Under the pieces are notes generated by a model. That model saw only the letters and a program-made list of their open reading frames with translations, was not told the DNA's origin and did not search any database. A DNA stretch of 64,000 nucleotides from assembly GCF_021347895.1 (NCBI RefSeq), contig NC_067117.1, positions 18,075,858 to 18,139,857 of the forward strand, written 5' to 3'. The DNA is from Acanthochromis polyacanthus. Its lineage: Eukaryota > Chordata > Actinopteri > Pomacentridae. The position numbers and the translations under genes were made by a program. Of this stretch, positions 1 through 12,500 are shown piece by piece; position 1 is the stretch's first letter; every line of letters begins with the position of its first letter.

Positions 1-505
1 ATGTGTACAGGGGGTGCAGTTATACTATGTTAATGGAAAAAAACTAGATGTTCTACTCACATCTACTTAATTTATCTGTTTCCTTGCATGTTAAACCAGA
101 GGAAAATCAGGTGATGTTTCAAGCTGCTGGGCAGATCTTTTTCCTATGAACTTTGTCACTCTGTACAGATTGTACATACAGCTGGCTGACATCAGATCAC
201 AGTGTGAGCCAGACCAACTCCAGATGTGGTCACACTGATCCAATTGCATTCTCATCACAGTGCCAGCATTTACACCTTGCATTAGCATGTGTTTTCAGTT
301 GTCCAAATAGGATATCCAGACACAGGCTTAATGCCAGATGTCATAAAACATTTAAATGGCTAGACAACACATGATTTTTTGCACTCTTTGAGACCCTATA
401 CAATTTTTACTTCTTAAAATACACAGAGGAATGTAATGAGCGTACACATGCACATATATTGTTACTATTCATGCTGACAGACACATTACACACACATACA
501 CATAC
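1..505. other. sort1 intron 8, no exon recognised
   Basis: This is sequence downstream of the sort1 exon 8 donor (GTATGT, just before 505 on the minus strand). I looked on the minus strand for the next VPS10 exon and did not recognise it. A short CA-rich stretch lies near 480-503. Confidence 0.5.
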
Positions 506-3500
506 CATGCCAGTCATGATGGAAGCAAAAACAAATCTTCCTCCCAGTACAAAGGAGTAAACTCTCGTTGCGATGGTCTGGAAACTTTTACCATAGTCGA
601 CTGTCTTCCTCAACTTTAACATTCCTTTGTCATCTAAACAGGAAGAAAGTGAGGTTACTGAATGTATTATTGAATTTTTAATATGTTAATAAATAGGGAT
701 GATGTCATCTTTACTTACTGCAAGACCCATTGTTATTAGTTGTAAAGTAAATGCTGTTCTTTGGGCCCCTGTGTGTGAGAAAAAGAAACTGTGAAGGCTG
801 GAATCAGTGGGAGAAGACCTAATTGTGCTCACAACTTTCAGATGTAAATCCACTTTCGGAATTTGTAGAAATCACAGATTATGGTTATGGTTTCTTCAAA
901 GTGCTGCACACAGCAGGCACACATAAACCCTCCCCCTCAGGCTGCACTCCAAGCTCTCTCTGGTTTTGTTTGCTGCCAAAGGGAATGAAGGTTTTCACAC
1001 TGAACAGATTCTGCTGGTTCAAGGACTGCGGGCTGAATAAGAATGCCACTGCTGACTCATGATTCACTCTGACAGCAACCTCAGCTCCCTCGCTCTGCCG
1101 TTAATTTAGGTTGAGGCCTAAATGACAGCTGTGGTCACGCAGAGCTATCGCTATGTTCCCACAATGCAGTGCTAACAACCGCAGGCTGACACCACAACCT
1201 CATGTGAACTCTGGTGCTCAAATGAAACCAAAGTCAGGAGAATGATCTGAAGTGTGGTGAGGAAGACAGCTGGAAAAACAACATTGGACAAAGAACACAC
1301 ACACGTTGCTTTTATGAGAACTAAAGATGCACAATTAGACCGTGTGGCAACAAACATGGACAAAGCGGCTTCGCTTCTTGTCAGTGATGGTCAGTTTACA
1401 GTGGTTGATGCAGACAATTGACAAAAGGTACTATTTTAGTCTATGCTGAACCAATATCCAGTCCTTTTTCAATGCTGAACTGTTGTCTTCACTATATTCC
1501 AGCTAAAATAAAGCTAATAGTGCCATAATGTGTTAACCTGCACTACGATGCACAACTCAACCTGTGCTTGAAGCCCTTCCGCAGTCACAGAGCTGCTCAT
1601 TCAGTGACACTGGTAATTATTATTTATTTAGGAGCTCTTGCTTCAAAAATAGACACCAGGGATCCTGGGTAAGACAGTTTATTTAGGCTTGCCAAAATAT
1701 CAGATTTTCTTGACATAACTACTGAGGCCAGGTGTTTACAATAATAATATTGTTGCAATATTAATGGAAGAGTAGAAAAATAAATTGGCATCAGTCATAT
1801 CTTATCTGTTTTGGCCAATTAATTACACTGAAAACAGTGTAATAATAATAACAGAGTGTAGGGATGTTGAGAGGATCTGCAATTATGCCTATACTGTATG
1901 CTCCTATGTTGCTGTGTCAACCAGGTAGTTACTGGTGCTCAGACATTCACAATATGATCATATGTGTAATCTGAACATGACAGCAATACTGTATTTTTTA
2001 AATATTGTGTTAATCATCAATACTGGCATATCAGTCAACTGTAATTTCCTTCAGAGTCAAAACACAAAGGTCCAAAAATGAGGTTCAACCCCTTTAAATA
2101 ATTTTCTTAAAGTTGCTAATGTTCAACCCGGTCTCACGGGGATTCGTGAAACTGTCACGTAAGTTTTAGTTTCGGTTTCGTGCGCACCAACACGATTTCG
2201 TCATGTTTTTCGTGCCGCTCACCACGAAATGTTTTTCGCTGTGGTAATCACATCTGAAAGTGGTTTATACCGGCGGATTCATGACGATCTAAGCTGTCCA
2301 TTGGCGTATACTGCTTGTGTGATCGCGTTTGCGGCCGCCGGCCGCCGGACATTCTTGAAATTCCTATGCAAATTGGTAAGTGTACCACCGGCTTATGGTT
2401 AGGTTATGGTTAGGTTATGGTTATGGTTATGGTTATGGTTAGGGTTATGTTTAGGAACGATGTCATGCAAAATATAGCGTTGGATTCGCCACGGTTTTAC
2501 ATTAAAAATATAATATACACATTCTTTTGAAATACGTTCTGAGTGGCACGAAAAGTCCGCCGTTTAAAATACATTGGTGCGCATTTCGTGGTGAGCGGCA
2601 CGAAAAACATGACGAAATCGTGTTGGTGCGTGACAGTTTCACGAATCCTCGTGAGATCGGGCTGTAATGTTTGGTCTATGTCATTTTTTACACGTTTAGT
2701 ACCAACATTAACGCATTCAAGTGTGTGTTTGGACTTTAATAACAGTGTGACTCAGGATGTAAAAGTCAGTTCTCACCATCTGACCAAACACACACTGTCA
2801 TGGATCTTCCTCCAGGTGGCGGCAAAGTCCTCAGACAGCCACAGCTCTGACTTTAAGGGAAAAAAGCTTAGTCAGTAAAAGAGTTTCATGTACTTTTGAA
2901 CATTCATTGATGCCTTATTGAGAATTCAGCAGCCTGAAATTCAAGTCCAGCATCCATTTAAGATGGACAAGTAAGCAGGTTGACTTTAGTAAACTGGGCT
3001 ACGACTGTAAATTCCTGCCAGACTGATCCCTGCTACCGTGATACTGAGCGTCAGAAGTGTGTTGCAGTCTCCAGGGTTGTACAGCATCTGAATGAGGGGC
3101 TCAAACGGCAGGTCGTTTGAAACAAAGGTCAGGCCGAAGTCTCGCGAGCGAAACAGTCGAAACCCTCCGATCTCTGACACATCACCAGTCAGGATCACCT
3201 GAAACCAAACAGAGAAACTAAACCATCAGTCAAGCAATTAAATTGCCAGAAAATAATTCTGCACCTGAAGAAAACAATCTTTAAATCACCATGGACACAA
3301 AAACACCAAAGATTCTTCCGGTACAGCTTCACAAATGGGAGGATTTGCAGCTTTTTGCATTATATGTCACTAAAAGTTGTTTACATTATATACTATGTAA
3401 CCTCACACACATTCTCATTCTACATTTTTGCATACTGGAAGTATTTATGTTCATTTTTGCAACCTATAGTCCTTTGATGACACTTGCCTCTTTCTATTGC

Positions 3501-6500
3501 AATACTGATTGTCCACTGACTTGCAACACTTTTTAAAAATCTATATGCTATTGTTCACTGTTATGCACTACAACACCAAGGTAAGCTCCTCATATGTAAA
3601 AACCTACTTGGCAATAAAACTGTTTGTGCCTCCTAATTTCTAAACCTGTCATATCTTAAGGTTCTGGGCAGTTGGTCAGACAAAATAAACATTTTGGAGA
3701 TGTCACCTTGAAATCTGGGACATAAACCCACCATTTCCTCAGCTTTCCCACATTTTAAAGGCACACGGTACAGAAATAGAAAAAAATTTGAAGCAGATTT
3801 TACTGAAAATGAAAGTAATCAATCATTGCAGCTCTACTCAGAGAGCAGTGAGAAATATTCTTCTTCAACCCACAGTAGAAAAAAGTTTTGAAGATGTTTC
3901 ACTGCATAAGAAAACTAAAGTATGTGCTGCATCTTTACCATTTACATATTAATAAACATAAACCAGGTCTGACTCCCCAGCACGGCTCACCTTCCCTGAC
4001 TGATCTGGACTGATGGCGATGCCAAACTCTGTCTGGATGAAGGTGTGGTTGATCAGATGAGTCACGTCTTTGAACGTCTTCCCATAGTCTTCACTGACAC
4101 ATAGACAAGGTTGCAGTTAGAGCCTCAGAACGCTACAAGGGCCAAACATTTAGTAATCCATTTTCAGTTGGTGTGCCATCAGAAATGAGGCGCTTCTCAC
4201 CTCCTGTAGAGGTTGGACTGGCCAAAACGCATCATGAACAAAGGAACCTGAAACGTTGTCAACACCAGCAGCACCTGAGAGGAGACAGTTAAACAGCCAT
4301 CTGTACATCATCTAGGAGTCTTTTCAAAAATATCACACTTAAAGCTGAATAATGTGCCAAAGATTTAAATTGCAATTATCTGATCAATACTGCATTTGCC
4401 TTTATTGAATTTGTTCTCCACTGGAAAACAGTCTGTACAAAACAAACATGTTCACTTATGGAGAAGATGATTTGTAGGCCAGGTCATCTCTGAAGACCAA
4501 AATGCTTCATTTGTCAAGGTATTTGGTTGCACATTTCACTTTTATTAAAAAAACTGGAGCTCCTGTGAGTTGGATATTGCATGTGGACACATAGCACTAT
4601 TCATAATATACAGCGTCCTCCATAATTATTGGCACCCCTGGTTTAGATGTGTTCTTTAGCTTCTAAGTTCAGTTTTTTCTAAATAAAATAGGACCACAAT
4701 GAAAAAAAGAGGAAAATCCAGCCTTTAATTCAAGTGCATTTATTCAGTGGGGAAAAAAAAAAATCACACATCAAGAAATAATTTTTACATCAAATCATGT
4801 GTGCCACAATTATCAGCACCACTGATTTTAATACTTTGTACAAGCCCCTTTCACCAACAAAACAGCACCCAATCTTTTCCGATAATACATTATTCTACAA
4901 TTTTCAGTGTGAGAGTATGCTTCTGCAATAAAAATAGAATTTATTTTAAGGCTTTCAACACATCTTAACTTAACCAGGGGTGCCAATAATTATGGCGGGC
5001 ACAGTATATACAGTGCCTTGTGAAAGTATTCGGCCCCCTTGAACTTTTCAACCTTTCGCCACATTTCCGGCTTCAAACACAAAGATATAAAATCTTTAAT
5101 TTTTTGTCAAGAATCAACAACAAGTGGGACACAATCCTGAAGTGGAACAAAATTTATTGGATATTTTAAACTTTTTTAACAAATAAAAACCTGAAAAGTG
5201 AGGCGTGCAATATTATTCGCCCCCCTTGCATTAATACTTTGTAGCGCCACCTTTTGCTGCAATTACAGCTGCAAGTCGCTTGGGGTATGTCTCTATCAGT
5301 TTTGCACATCGAGAGACTGAAATTCTTGCCCATTCTTCCTTGCAAAACAGCTCGAGCTCAGTGAGGTTGGATGGAGAGCGTTTGTGAACAGCAGTCTTCA
5401 GCTCTGTCCACAGATTCTCGATTGGATTCAGGTCTGGACTTTGACTTGGCCATTCTAACACCTGGATACGTTTATTTGTGAACCATTCCATTGCAGATTT
5501 GGCTTTATGTTTTGGATCATTGTCCTGTTGGAAGATAAATCTCCGTCCCAGTCTCAGGTCTTTTGCAGACTCCAACAGGTTTTCTTCCAGAATGGTCCTG
5601 TATTTGGCTCCATTCATCTTCCCATCAATTTTAACCATCTTCCCTGTCCCTGCTGAAGAAAAGCAGGCCCAAACCATGAGGCTGCCACCACCATGTTTGA
5701 CAGTGGGGATGGTGTGTTCAGGGTGATGAGCTGTGTTGCTTTTACGCCAAACATATCGTTTTGCATTGTGGCCAAAAAGTTCAATTTTGGTTTCATCTGA
5801 CCAGAGGACCTTCTTCCACATGTTTGGTGTGTCTCCCAGGTGGCTTGTGGCAAACTTTAAACGAGACTTTTTATGGATATCGTTGAGAAATGTCTTTCTT
5901 CTTGCCACTCTTCCATAAAGGCCAGATTTGTCCAGTGTACGACTGATTGTTGTCCTATGGACAGACTCTCCCACCTCAGCTGTAGATCTCTGCAGTTCAT
6001 CCAGAGTGATCATGGGCCTCTTGGCTGCATCTCTGATCAGTCTTCTCCTTGTTCGAGGTGAAAGTTTAGAGGGACGGCCGGGTCTTGGTAGATTTGCAGT
6101 GGTCTGATACTTCTTCCATTTCAATATGATTGCTTGCACAGTGCTCCTTGAGATGTTTAAAGCTTGGGAAATCTTTTTGTATCCAAATCCAGCTTTAAAC
6201 TTCTCCACAACAGTATCTCAGACCTGCCTGGTGTGTTCCTTGGTCTTCATGATGCTCTCTGCACTTTAAACAGAACCCTGAGACTATCACAGAGCAGGTG
6301 CATTTATACGGAGACTTGATTACACACAGGTGGATTCTATTTATCATCATCAGTCATTTAGGACAACATTGGATCATTCAGAGATCCTCACTGAACTTCT
6401 GGAGTGAGTTTGCTGCACTGAAAGTAAAGGGGCCGAATAATATTGCACACCCCACTTTTCAGGTTTTTATTTGTTAAAAAAGTTTAAAATATCCAATCAA

Positions 6501-9500
6501 TTTCATTCCACTTCAGGATTGTGTCCCAATTGTTGTTGATTCTTGACAAAAAATTAAAATTTTATATCTTTATGTTTGAAGCCTGAAATGTGGTGAAAGG
6601 TTGAAAAGTTCAAGGGGGCCGAATACTTTCACAAGGCACTGTATATCCCTCATTCCAAGCCTTATAGTTTTAGGCATATAGACAAACTCACCCCTGATCC
6701 ATCTCCCACCCAGGCCAGTGACAGTGACCCCATGGTCCGTACTTTAAATGTGAACTGAAACGGCAGATAAAAAGCAAACAGAAGTTACAATTTTCACAAA
6801 TCTGGGAAAAACAATCAGTGAGGAATTCCATAAAAATGTCTCTTGACTAGCAGCCACATTGGCCAACACAGGACTATTTGAAATATTTGGGAGTCTGGTG
6901 GGATGTTGCTTGCTTAACAAGAGTGAAGAATATTTTTCGAAACACACAAAGCACACACGAGAGAGTCTGTGCGTGTTTTTGTCATTCTCTACACACTAAA
7001 CCAAGAGGACAGAATGAATTGTCCATACTGTCCAAAGCACCTCGGCCATTTGGATGCACTCTGCGTGTGTGACCTACATTCCTGTCTAAATGACAAAGCT
7101 GAGGCCGGAGAACAAGACAGTCGCTGATGTCCTGAACACTGCAAACACAACACACATGAGGAATAAATGTATTATGTTTTTAAATATTTACCTCACTCTT
7201 CGCTTATTACTATAGTTCTCGTGTTATAAAGGCTTTAAAGTTCAAAATATAATAAACAACTTGGAGTGACATAATATTAGAGGCACAGAGAGGAAAAGGT
7301 TTGGACCTGAACTATTCTTTCACAACAAGTGCTCTGACTGCAAACAACATTCCCGTCCTTTCATCCAGTGACGTTCAAGTGTCTGGCTTTTTGAGCGACG
7401 TCTTTAGCCGCAGCCCACATTGTTTGGAATCTGAGGGAGGTTTTTCCTCCTCCTCTCTTTAGCTGGTGGGTGCAGAGATGTTTACAAGGTGAGCGCAGCC
7501 CTGGAGAGTCTGTGTACAGCTCTATAAAGCCACAGAAGATGGCCAGGTCTGCCGTCTGCCTGCTGGAAACTCCTTGTAAACAAGTCCAGTGGAAACTGGC
7601 CTGCCCGGCTGTCCAAGTCCGTGAACACGACTTTCCGTCTGTCCTGCATTAATCATTTCATCACGCTCTCGCTGTGTCCATCTGTTCTTCCTTTTTCTGA
7701 TTATTTTGACAACTTCTCCCTCTGTTTTATGCAGTAATGTTCTCAATCTATTGATCAGATTTTTTAAAAAGCCTCATGTGTGCCGTTCTCCCAAAACCCT
7801 CACGCTAATAAATAAACCTCACTGCTTCTGGTTCTAATCTGTCCAAGGAAATGCTGTTGTTTGTTTTCTCTCCCTTAAATGTAAAAATAAGCCTGATTTG
7901 GCTCGTGCACTTGAGGTTTAAGCTGTTTTTATCATCACCGAGTAAAAGATTCATCCATTTTTTTCCCTCATATTGCTAACTGATGTCTGACCCCAAAATT
8001 ATCACTGGTCAGAGTCATTGTGGTGTAGCAGGAACTAAATCAGTGGGTAGACGGAGTATTTATCTGCTTTCCATCCAAACATCTACTGATTTATAATGTA
8101 CTTTACACACTAAATAAAAGAAGCTGTTGACGCTTGCACTGCAGTTTTAATTATGCCTGTGAGAAAAATGGGCCGAAAAACATTCATATTATTATAAGAA
8201 ACCATGTGAAGTAAGAAACAAAAACGATAAAATATTGAACAAGACTATAGCTAATTTAGTAGCTCTTTCAGGCTGTACTTCAGCAAAGTAAAGCATGTTA
8301 AAATGCTGTAATGTTTACCTTGTTCCTCACTGTAGTTTAGAATGCAAACTATCAAACAAGTAGAACTGAGGCAGATGGGAGTGTGCTTGGTTTTGCTCAT
8401 AAACCACAATATTGTGCGAACTGAAACGTTGAACTGTGACTGGTGTTAGAGGAAATTAAAGGATCACCAAGTTATTATAATTCATCCAGAGGAGACATGA
8501 ATGTCTGCACCAACTACCACGGCAAACCATCCTGAATTCCTGAATCCTCCATTTGCCTCAAAGGATATTTGAAATAGCATTGCCGTTGCATAGTTTGTTC
8601 CCATGAGAGAATATATATATGTGTGTGTTTTTCAGGTGCAAAATGTCCCACTCAAGTACAAAACGTATCGTCGTCATGGGATCCTGATCAAAATGTTTGC
8701 TTAAGCCTCAAAAATACATTCAGGCTCTACCTTATTGTATAAACAGAGAAAAATCCCTTCAGCTGTATGCAAACGCTGCAACTGCACAAAGGCAGAATGA
8801 GAAAGTTGTAAAAGTTAATAAATCATGTATTATAAAAGAACAACCACACAGACGCATAGAAGCCGCTTTTTGAATGACCTTCTAAGATTCAATCTGAAAA
8901 TCAATTGGTAATGCTCAGGTCACAGCGACACTGCAGGTCAACAGGTTCCATGCTGTGTCCTTTCTAAAGATCAGGTCTTTGCAAATGTTTCTACCAACTG
9001 CTTGCACACCTGTGTTGAATTTACCCAGTGGGGTGTTTTCCACATCTGTTCCCCTGAAACCCTTAGTCGACAAATGCTGACTTGACCAGTTACAGTTCAC
9101 TGGGACTGAAACTCAAACAATCAACATTACTCAGCAAGTCAGCTAGAAGCTGCGTTTGAGTGAAAACTCGAGTTTTATCTCAAATCAGGAGTGCAAAGTA
9201 AGATTTCATAGACTGATGCTTGAGAAAGGTAGCTTATGCAAAGCAAAGGCTTACTTTGTCCTAATATGTAGTGCAAATAACTAAGGGGTGGATAAAGAGC
9301 AAAAAAAAGATATACATTAGTCAGCAAGCAAAATCTTGAGATAAGTGCCTGACCCAGTTGGATGTGGCCTCACAAACCAGACATGACCTCATGCTGCATC
9401 ACGAGTTGAATTCAAGGGTCCAGACCTGCTCTGAAAAGGCTCCTCTAATCTCTCCATATGCAGCTCAGCTCAGGACACTATGGCATTCAAGGTGTGCCAG

Positions 9501-12500
9501 TACTTTCAATAGTGCACAACAATGCAGTATGAGAGAGGATTGCACATGCAGCTGCACAGACACATGTACATCCACGCTGACTCAGTAACGCACACAGTCA
9601 GTGGGTGGGAGCTCAGCGAAGTCCTCTCTCAGAGGTCAGATGCCAACACAATGAGCTCCTTATTCCCTCTGCTCTGGGCTTTAACTTTCTGTTTCAGCCA
9701 TGTTTACACACATAAAACTTCAGAAGAGGAGGTCAAACACTCAGATCTAACACATGAAGCTGTGTGGATTGAGCCTGTGCTGCTGGGCTCAGCTTTTAGG
9801 AAGAGCAGGCTTGTATTAACGTCCACTGGATTCCTATTGGTGAAGAAAAACAGAAAAGAAGAAAAGCAGACACCTGCAACCAACCACGTTACTTATATTT
9901 TTGATTAATTAATTCATAAGAGTTATAAAATGGCAAGATTACATGCCCAGTTTGCTTATCTTCTTGAAGGATTTGCTCAACAGAAAAGTGGACCACAACT
10001 ATTTAGATTTTGTATTTTAGCGATGACGATCAGCTGATGATTCCTATTGACTTTAATGATCCCTTGACTCTTCCTCTGGCACCATCATGACATTTTTAGC
10101 TTGTAGTAAAATGCTTTGACATCCATAAATTATGTACAGACAAACTGACTTTTTCAGGGCAAGTAGTGATAATTAATAATCAAGGAATTTGAAATGCTTT
10201 TGTTTGCTGTCGTTCAGGTAGGCAGCATTTTTGGCATCATTGGGCAAAAAATTCAATACTGGCCTTTTAGCATTTTGTAATTCAAGTGGTCTGAGAAGAA
10301 ATACCACTTCTGCATGTCCTCTTACAGACCTTGACAGGACACTTTGGCCTATCACCAGCCTTTTCAGACCAGATCAGGTGAGACACTATGCACATCTGCA
10401 ATGGAGTTTAATCAAGGCTTTTTAATACTTTCTAGTTTGCTGGAAAGTTGGCATTCACCTATTTTCCATAGTGTATACTACTGTACTTGTAACGCAGTTG
10501 ACTGTAGGCACATTGACTCTTACAGACTAGGACAAATGACAAAATATATCCCAGTGAACCATTCACATATTGGCAGATGTATAAAGTACAACACCGATTT
10601 TAGACAAAACAGCCAGAGCAGAATCCCAAAAAGTGGAATTCTGGCTTTCTCCTCCTCCATTTCCTTATTTTTATTAAATTAAAAGAGACGCTTCCCCAGT
10701 TATCCTTTAATGTTTACAGGCCATTAATCCTGACATGCATCCAATCAGACAGTTCTGTGTGGTATTGCTCAAGCCCACAGACTGACTACAAAGAGAGAAA
10801 GGCGGCTGCACTTCAGCCACAATTTATGTATTTAATCAGAAATCGTTTTTAAAGAATGTCAACGGTTGGAAAAATGCTGAATATTGGATCCAATAATCAG
10901 CAAGGCAGATAATCAGTCGACCTCTAGTCCAGACATTAATTTCCACCTTTGAGTGAACTGCTGTAGATGCCATGTTGGGGATTCACCAACTTCTCATGAA
11001 CCACCACAAATTTGGTTTACAGCCTGCAAAATAAATAGCATTCCTGTTAGCCACTAGCTGCACTTTGTGTTGCAAATTATTTAGCACATGATAGCATGCT
11101 ACCAAACTAAGACAGCAAAGTAAATGTGACACTTGGAAACATCAGCATGTCAGTCTCAGTATCTCAGTGCAGCCTTAAGACATGGCTGTGGATAGATTTA
11201 CAGAACTGATCACTATTTTTGTATATTTTATACATGAAACAATGATTTGATTAATCCACAAAATAACTGGATGATAATTTTCACTCAAATTCAATCTACT
11301 AAGGTGAATTCAGCAATGTTCTGACATGTTTTCTAATAAAAACTTGTTGATTTATTTGAACTGTGGATGCATTTGGATCCAACCACAGACCTTAAACACA
11401 CTTCCTCATTTCTACATCCTCTGTGGCTGAAGAAATATTCCAAGTACACGTCCACCTCTGATTCTACATGTGCCTCCTTTACTTTTACTACTTTGTTGTT
11501 CTCACTGGATGTCTCTTCCTGTGCATCAACAAACCTATACTTTCCTTAGCTCTCTCTCACAGCATGTGGAACATCAACTCTGCTGCTGCGTGGTGTTCCA
11601 ACAGCAGGCTGCGACCCAGTTACGCTTCACCCCCAAAACAGAACATGTTTCTTCTCTACGTTTTTTTTTTTTTTTTTTTTGGCCAGAGGGGAAAGAGGAA
11701 GGGACAGAGTCTGAAGGGAAAAAAAAGAAAAGAAACAGCAAGCTAGTTTGTAAACTTGACAGGGTCAGCTGAATGAATCCCACAAAAACATGCAAAACTG
11801 GAAAATCAGGCAAAACCTGGACTGGCTGACAAAAGACATCCTGTGTAGTCTGTCAGGACTAAAACAGCACATAAAGAAGCCCAGACAGGAGTAGGTTAGA
11901 CTTGTCTGATCTTCTCATTTACACAGCCATTTGGAAAATAAGGAGCGTAATAACACTGCTGATCTAATCGCTCGCTCCACCCTGCAGGGCTGATAACAAG
12001 AGAACTCAGGCATCAGGCATCAGTCCACAGCAGAGATCAGATCAAGTTCTGCATAAAAAAACTTGAGGAATGTCTGTGAGGGAGAAAGGCCCAGAGCAGA
12101 TGGGAGGAGTCTGTTTCTGAGAGCACACCGAATCGTTTTCATGCTCAGAGGCTGGCCCAGGTGTTTGAGCCACAGCAATGATGCAACGTCCGCTTCCTCC
12201 GTCAAACACACACACAAGAGGGCGACGATCCTGTGGAGCTCTGTGGCTTTGGAAAAAGTTGTTATTTCTGAACATTCCCCAGGACATCAGAGCTGTTCTT
12301 GGTGCACTTCCTATTACAGCATGTTCAGCACTGAGGCAACACAATTTCTTGTTTGGTCTATTAAAGGATATGTTTTAAGAGTGAAAGAGGTGAAGGAGAT
12401 AGGAACAAAGGGGCAAAAATAAAGAAGAACACAGACATGAAAGACTTTAAAACCATGCATGTCATCATCATGCAACCCCACGTATAAAATGCAAGAAAAA

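Noticed and set aside
91..288. Sortilin exon 9
   Set aside because: The minus-strand frame has DQCDHIWSWSG but does not match the expected VPS10 blade and lacks suitable splice borders.
2396..2450. Interstitial telomere repeat
   Set aside because: The unit is irregular (AGGTTATGGTT) rather than TTAGGG and lies inside a fold-back element.
2543..2878. 111-codon plus-strand frame
   Set aside because: It spans the fold-back element's right arm and the antisense of sort1 exon 6.
9522..9908. 128-codon plus-strand frame
   Set aside because: No family features, no plausible splice borders and it lies in the sort1 first intron; length is within chance for this composition.
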